From Candidatus Gastranaerophilales bacterium (GTDB lineage: Bacteria; Cyanobacteriota; Vampirovibrionia; Gastranaerophilales; Gastranaerophilaceae), in NCBI GenBank assembly GCA_947594025.1, contig CANQDZ010000009.1:1-44767 (forward strand): a DNA stretch of 44,767 bases, given 5' to 3'. Positions 42,901 to 44,767 of the stretch are shown here, piece after piece. Positions within the stretch are counted from its first letter, which is position 1. Each line of letters begins with the position of its first letter. Both the position numbers and the translations under genes were made by a program. The notes under the pieces were generated by a model. The model had not been told where the DNA came from and ran no database searches. It worked only from the letters and a program-made list of their open reading frames with translations.

Positions 42901-43492
42901 CGGTTACGGTGGTATTGACCATGTACTTGCTCAAAATAAAGATGTTAACATCCTTGTTTTGGATACCGAGGTATATTCTAATACGGGTGGTCAAGCTTCT
43001 AAATCAACACCAACGGGTGCGGTTGCAAAATTCGCTACAGGCGGTAAACCGACATACAAGAAAAACATGGGCTTGATGAGCATGTCATACGGTTATGTAT
43101 ACGTTGCGTCAGTTGCACTTGGTGCGGATAGAAATCAAACTCTAAAAGCATTTCAAGAAGCTGAAGCATATAAAGGACCTTCAATCATCTTTGCTTATGC
43201 TCCATGTATCGCACACGGTATTGATATGAGCAAAACTCAAACCGAACAAAAACGTGCAGTTGAAGCAGGATACTATCCGTTATACAGATACAACCCGCAA
43301 AACGAACAACCGTTCACTTGGGATGTTAAATCAACCGGCGGAAGCTATCAAGACTTCATCAGATCTGAAGGCAGATATAAATCATTGCTTAAAACAAACC
43401 CTGAAGCTGCTGAAAGTCTATACACCAAAGCTGAAGAGGATGCAGCAAGAAGAATGTCTGTATACAAAGCAGTTGGTGAGTTAATGAAATAG
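39956..43492 (+). CDS. nifJ: Pyruvate:ferredoxin (flavodoxin) oxidoreductase, single-chain
   Basis: Oxidises pyruvate to acetyl-CoA and CO2 and reduces ferredoxin or flavodoxin, the central step of anaerobic pyruvate use. The 1178-aa protein is the fused homodimeric form. It has domain I (YPITPSSTMGEW), the gamma domain, two 4Fe-4S clusters CIQCGICASACP (from 690) and CNDCTGCGVCVDQCP (from 742), the cluster-binding CAGCGETPY, and the TPP site GGDGWANDIGYGG (from 974) with NTGGQASKSTPTGA. All are intact. The Shine-Dalgarno AAGGAGG and a strong following terminator indicate a separate, highly expressed gene. Codon use leans to abundant tRNAs, more than its neighbours. Strictly anaerobic lifestyle is implied. 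Confidence 0.97.
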   Translation: MSGKTITVDGNYAAAHVAYALSEVSAIYPITPSSTMGEWVDEWASQGRKNIWGKEVSVAEMQSEAGAAGAVHGSLAAGSLTSTYTASQGLLLMIPVMHKVAGEMLPHVIHVSARALAAQSLAIFGDHTDVMGCRNTGYAMLAANSVQEEMDMALVAHLSTYKAKVPFLQFFDGFRTSHEIHKIKEISYEDIASLVEPQYIEEFRNRALRPEAPVCKVGAQNTDVYFQGRETVNKYYDAVPDIVQEYMDKVAKVTGRQYHPFDYAGAPDATDVIVAIGSSCETIEETIEYLNANKGKKYGLVKVRLYRPFDVKRFVNALPQTVKRVAVIDRTKEPGSIGEPLYLDVVAALENKNIKIIGGRYGLSSKEFTPSMVYAIYKHLEKDGFHGFTVGIEDDVTHKSLPIEEYIVTEPEGTTNCMFWGLGSDGTVGANKNSIKIIGQYTDKDAQAYFAYDSKKSFGVTVSHLRFGDKPIKSTYLITAPDFVSCSAHAYIGRYDLLKGIKEGGTFLLNSPYTADEAFSHLTRDMQETIVNKKIKFYNVDAEKLIKEQPGLRGKGANTVMMVAYFKVSGIIPFEQALEGMREMTIKTFKKKGDDVVNMNLALIDAAVNACEEVKVPSSLEGVKSADEVKMIPDDADEFTKKIIEPSMRQKGDDIPVSAMSNDGVIPTGTACLEKRGIAPRVPKWVSENCIQCGICASACPHAAIRTKLIEEKDLANAPTSFKTIPAKPALADEKFKVQVYCNDCTGCGVCVDQCPTMKMDPSKHALSWSSIEEETKEGEVENEKFFDALPDNVMGKNTAKTIKGAMLRKPLFEFSGACAGCGETPYVKLVSQLFGENAIVANATGCSSIYSGTFPTIPYTKTKEGRGPAWANSLFEDNAEFGFGMRLAVDANRSTLKSYAEKVLSNEKTPADLKEAIEGALAHFDNSKTEEAAEAQNKAKEAIAKYKDCGCPDLAKVAELQDYFTDKSVWIIGGDGWANDIGYGGIDHVLAQNKDVNILVLDTEVYSNTGGQASKSTPTGAVAKFATGGKPTYKKNMGLMSMSYGYVYVASVALGADRNQTLKAFQEAEAYKGPSIIFAYAPCIAHGIDMSKTQTEQKRAVEAGYYPLYRYNPQNEQPFTWDVKSTGGSYQDFIRSEGRYKSLLKTNPEAAESLYTKAEEDAARRMSVYKAVGELMK

Positions 43493-43512
43493 GTTACAAA
43501 ACTCATAAATAC

Positions 43513-43548
43513 AAAAAGGAACAGGCAGAAGCCTGTTCCTTTTTAGCT
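43513..43548. terminator. Bidirectional terminator between nifJ and the thioredoxin
   Basis: A 14-bp inverted repeat AAAAAGGAACAGGC (43513-43526) / GCCTGTTCCTTTTT (43531-43544) with an AGAA loop. It ends nifJ, and in the other direction the thioredoxin-lipoprotein unit, whose stop codon lies inside it. Confidence 0.92.
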
Positions 43549-43842
43549 TATGTGATTTATAAGTTTCATAAAAAGACTGTTTTTATCATGATAGCCTGAA
43601 AATTCCAGTCTTATTTCGCCATTTTTAAAAAGCACAAAACTCGGATAACCTGTTACATTAAATTTTTTTACAAGGTTTTGATTTTCGTCTCCGTTAACTT
43701 TACCAACCCACATATTGGGCAGTTCATCAAAAACGGAATTTTGCTTTTTGCAAAAACCGCACCACGGAGCGTAAAATTCAACGAGTTTTAATCCATTTTC
43801 CACATTTTCATTAAAATTTTTTTCATTTAGTTCAACTTGCAT
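43543..43842 (-). CDS. Thioredoxin-like protein
   Basis: A 99-aa thioredoxin fold with the active site WCGFC (C28, C31) after VEFYAP, the cis-proline in VTGYPSFVLF, and a final FSGYHDKNSLF. It reduces disulfides or delivers electrons. WCGFC instead of the usual WCGPC changes the redox potential, so it may be a specialised thioredoxin rather than TrxA. No signal peptide, so cytoplasmic. It lies 46 bases after the lipoprotein gene, read the same way; a weak own promoter (TTAACA-17-TTTTAT) lies in that gap. Confidence 0.88.
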   Translation of the reverse strand: MQVELNEKNFNENVENGLKLVEFYAPWCGFCKKQNSVFDELPNMWVGKVNGDENQNLVKKFNVTGYPSFVLFKNGEIRLEFSGYHDKNSLFMKLINHIS

Positions 43843-43888
43843 ATAGTTAAACTACCGCTTATATATAAAATAATAAATAGACAGTTTG

Positions 43889-44506
43889 TTAATATTTTTG
43901 ACCTATTATTTTTGTTTTCTTGGGAAGCTTAAATTTTCTTTTAGGAATTCTTGAAGTTTTAATTTTGGAGACGCTTGTAGCTATATTATAATTTTGTCCC
44001 ATTGAAATGCGAGAAACAATGGGAATTCCATATTTTTCGCTCACACAATAATATATTTCGCTATCTTTTGTATAGCTTGCAACCTCAAGACACTTTTTGC
44101 CGTTATAGGTTCTTCTTTTCCCAAACGAAAAACGTGAAAAATCATAATTGCCCCATTCCAATACATCCAGTTGTGAGTCAACGTTTTGAGAAGTACGGTA
44201 GGCTGTTTTTGCACTCGGAACATACATATATGTGCCTTCTGCATTTTTTAATGAAACGGTGGGATAGGTTTTTCCGCCGTCAAGAGAGCTTTCTATTTTT
44301 ATATTTTTATCTGAAATGCTCACAATACTTTGGGTTTTAATGTTTCCGAGTTCTACGGCTAATGCGAATTTCATATGGTTATAAGAGTTCTTTTTAAGCT
44401 GCATCTGATTATAAAAGCTTTCAATGTTGTTATAGCTTTTTTGGCAACCGGTCAAAAGACATAAAGATAATAACCCTATAAATATATATATAATTTTACT
44501 GCGCAT
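43889..44506 (-). CDS. Lipoprotein, unknown function
   Basis: A 205-aa lipoprotein with a signal peptide and lipobox LTGC (Cys at 21). The mature part is beta-rich (MKFALAVELGNIKTQSIVSISD ... SKIKTSRIPKRKFKLPKKTK), with a basic C-terminus. It resembles the general layout of LolA-like and outer-membrane lipoprotein-sorting proteins, but no diagnostic motif is seen. The basic tail may touch nucleic acid or acidic polymer. GGGG precedes the ATG. The gene is probably transcribed together with the thioredoxin. Confidence 0.8.
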   Translation of the reverse strand: MRSKIIYIFIGLLSLCLLTGCQKSYNNIESFYNQMQLKKNSYNHMKFALAVELGNIKTQSIVSISDKNIKIESSLDGGKTYPTVSLKNAEGTYMYVPSAKTAYRTSQNVDSQLDVLEWGNYDFSRFSFGKRRTYNGKKCLEVASYTKDSEIYYCVSEKYGIPIVSRISMGQNYNIATSVSKIKTSRIPKRKFKLPKKTKIIGQKY

Positions 44507-44526
44507 CTATTCCCCTTTTTATTTAG

Positions 44527-44555
44527 ATAATAAGGCATGGTAAAAACTTTGTCTA
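44527..44555 (-). promoter_or_regulatory. Promoter of the lipoprotein-thioredoxin unit
   Basis: On the - strand TAGACA (44550-44555), 17 bp, TATTAT (44527-44532). Each box matches five of six consensus positions. Transcription would start near 44520, fourteen bases before the ATG. Confidence 0.6.
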
Positions 44556-44625
44556 CAAAAATAAAAAAACTTTATATTTTTTATTTTTTGAGTTAGAATT
44601 GAGTAGTAAAATTTAATAATTAAAT

Positions 44626-44699
44626 CGGGACGTAGCGCAGCTTGGTAGCGCATCACCTTGGGGTGGTGGGGGTCGCAGGTTCAAATCCTGTCGTTCCGA
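44626..44699 (+). tRNA. tRNA-Pro (anticodon GGG)
   Basis: A 74-nt cloverleaf. The acceptor stem CGGGACG/CGTTCCG has one G-U pair and discriminator A. The D arm is GCGC/GCGC around AGCTTGGTA. The anticodon stem TCACC/GGTGG carries loop TTGGGGT, reading anticodon GGG with G37 (a TrmD target, and trmD is in this window). The T arm is CAGG/CCTG with TTCAAAT. CCA is not encoded. A T run follows, which can terminate it. It decodes CCC (and CCU by wobble). Confidence 0.95.
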
Positions 44700-44767
44700 T
44701 TTTTTATTACCTTTATTTTAACTTTACTTATCGACAGGATTACATCCTGACAAAACGCTCGCAAGAG
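44700..44767. other. Right edge, no gene supported
   Basis: After the tRNA T-run, the sequence has a hairpin CAGGAT-TAC-ATCCTG (44735-44749), and the 10 bases at 44732-44741 are the inverted copy of part of the tRNA's T arm (44684-44693). The window ends before any gene can be read. Confidence 0.4.

Noticed and set aside
44724-44767. Partial - strand ORF ending LSGCNPVDK at the right edge
   Set aside because: Only 13 codons lie in the window; a lipobox-like string so near a stop is probably chance.

Overview
The window is AT-rich with scattered GC-richer motifs, dense genes and short spacers. Its content suggests a fermentative, didermic relative of the cyanobacteria, most likely a gut Gastranaerophilales (Melainabacteria/Vampirovibrionia). 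This is inference, not a database result. The reasons are a single-chain pyruvate:ferredoxin oxidoreductase, a DUF4330 protein, a DUF2993-like exported protein, MlaE and HldE-type envelope genes, LytR-CpsA-Psr, a SigB/F-type sigma factor, and lineage-type proteins with N-x-F-[GK]-G motifs. No phage, transposase or CRISPR array was found.

Layout. 1-411: three tandem ~59-bp units with GC hairpins, then a gene-free stretch with a terminator. 412-6683: pnuC and an unknown membrane protein (-), a DUF2993-like exported protein (+), a single-domain response regulator (-), an M20 peptidase and pgeF (+), and an MFS exporter (-). 6781-12558: clpB, a candidate structured RNA, a 54-aa protein missed by length cut-offs (-), then leuC-rimM-trmD. 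12560-16773: two small unknown proteins, an LCP ligase, a TPR protein, queE and an odd DnaJ. 16819-19579: ilvE-mlaE-wecB, read leftward. 19683-24615: a glycosyltransferase-like protein with a Cys domain, metG (apparently leaderless), a sigma factor and prepilin peptidase. 24650-27520: a cobalamin riboswitch followed by three genes of unknown function. 27499-38327: a long leftward run hldE-DUF4330-wzy-rseP-pyrF-ald-proB-proA-glycine-rich protein-udg. 38433-39641: a protein with five 34-aa repeats. 39956-43492: the pyruvate oxidoreductase. The right end has a thioredoxin, a lipoprotein and tRNA-Pro(GGG).

How the genes fit together. Central metabolism is represented by PFOR (pyruvate to acetyl-CoA plus reduced ferredoxin), LeuC and IlvE (branched-chain amino acids), Ald, ProB and ProA, and PyrF. 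Translation and RNA modification are represented by RimM, TrmD, MetG, QueE and tRNA-Pro. Envelope genes are HldE, the O-antigen polymerase-like protein, RseP, WecB, MlaE, LCP, the MFS exporter, the glycine-rich anchored protein and the lipoprotein. The best candidate for an undescribed system is the B12-riboswitch operon at 24650-27520. Its three products (Cys-motif helical protein, multi-pass membrane protein, small helical protein) match no cobalamin function I know. Several genes at the head of transcription units (metG most clearly) lack a ribosome binding site and have a -10 box 6-8 nt before the ATG, which points to leaderless translation.
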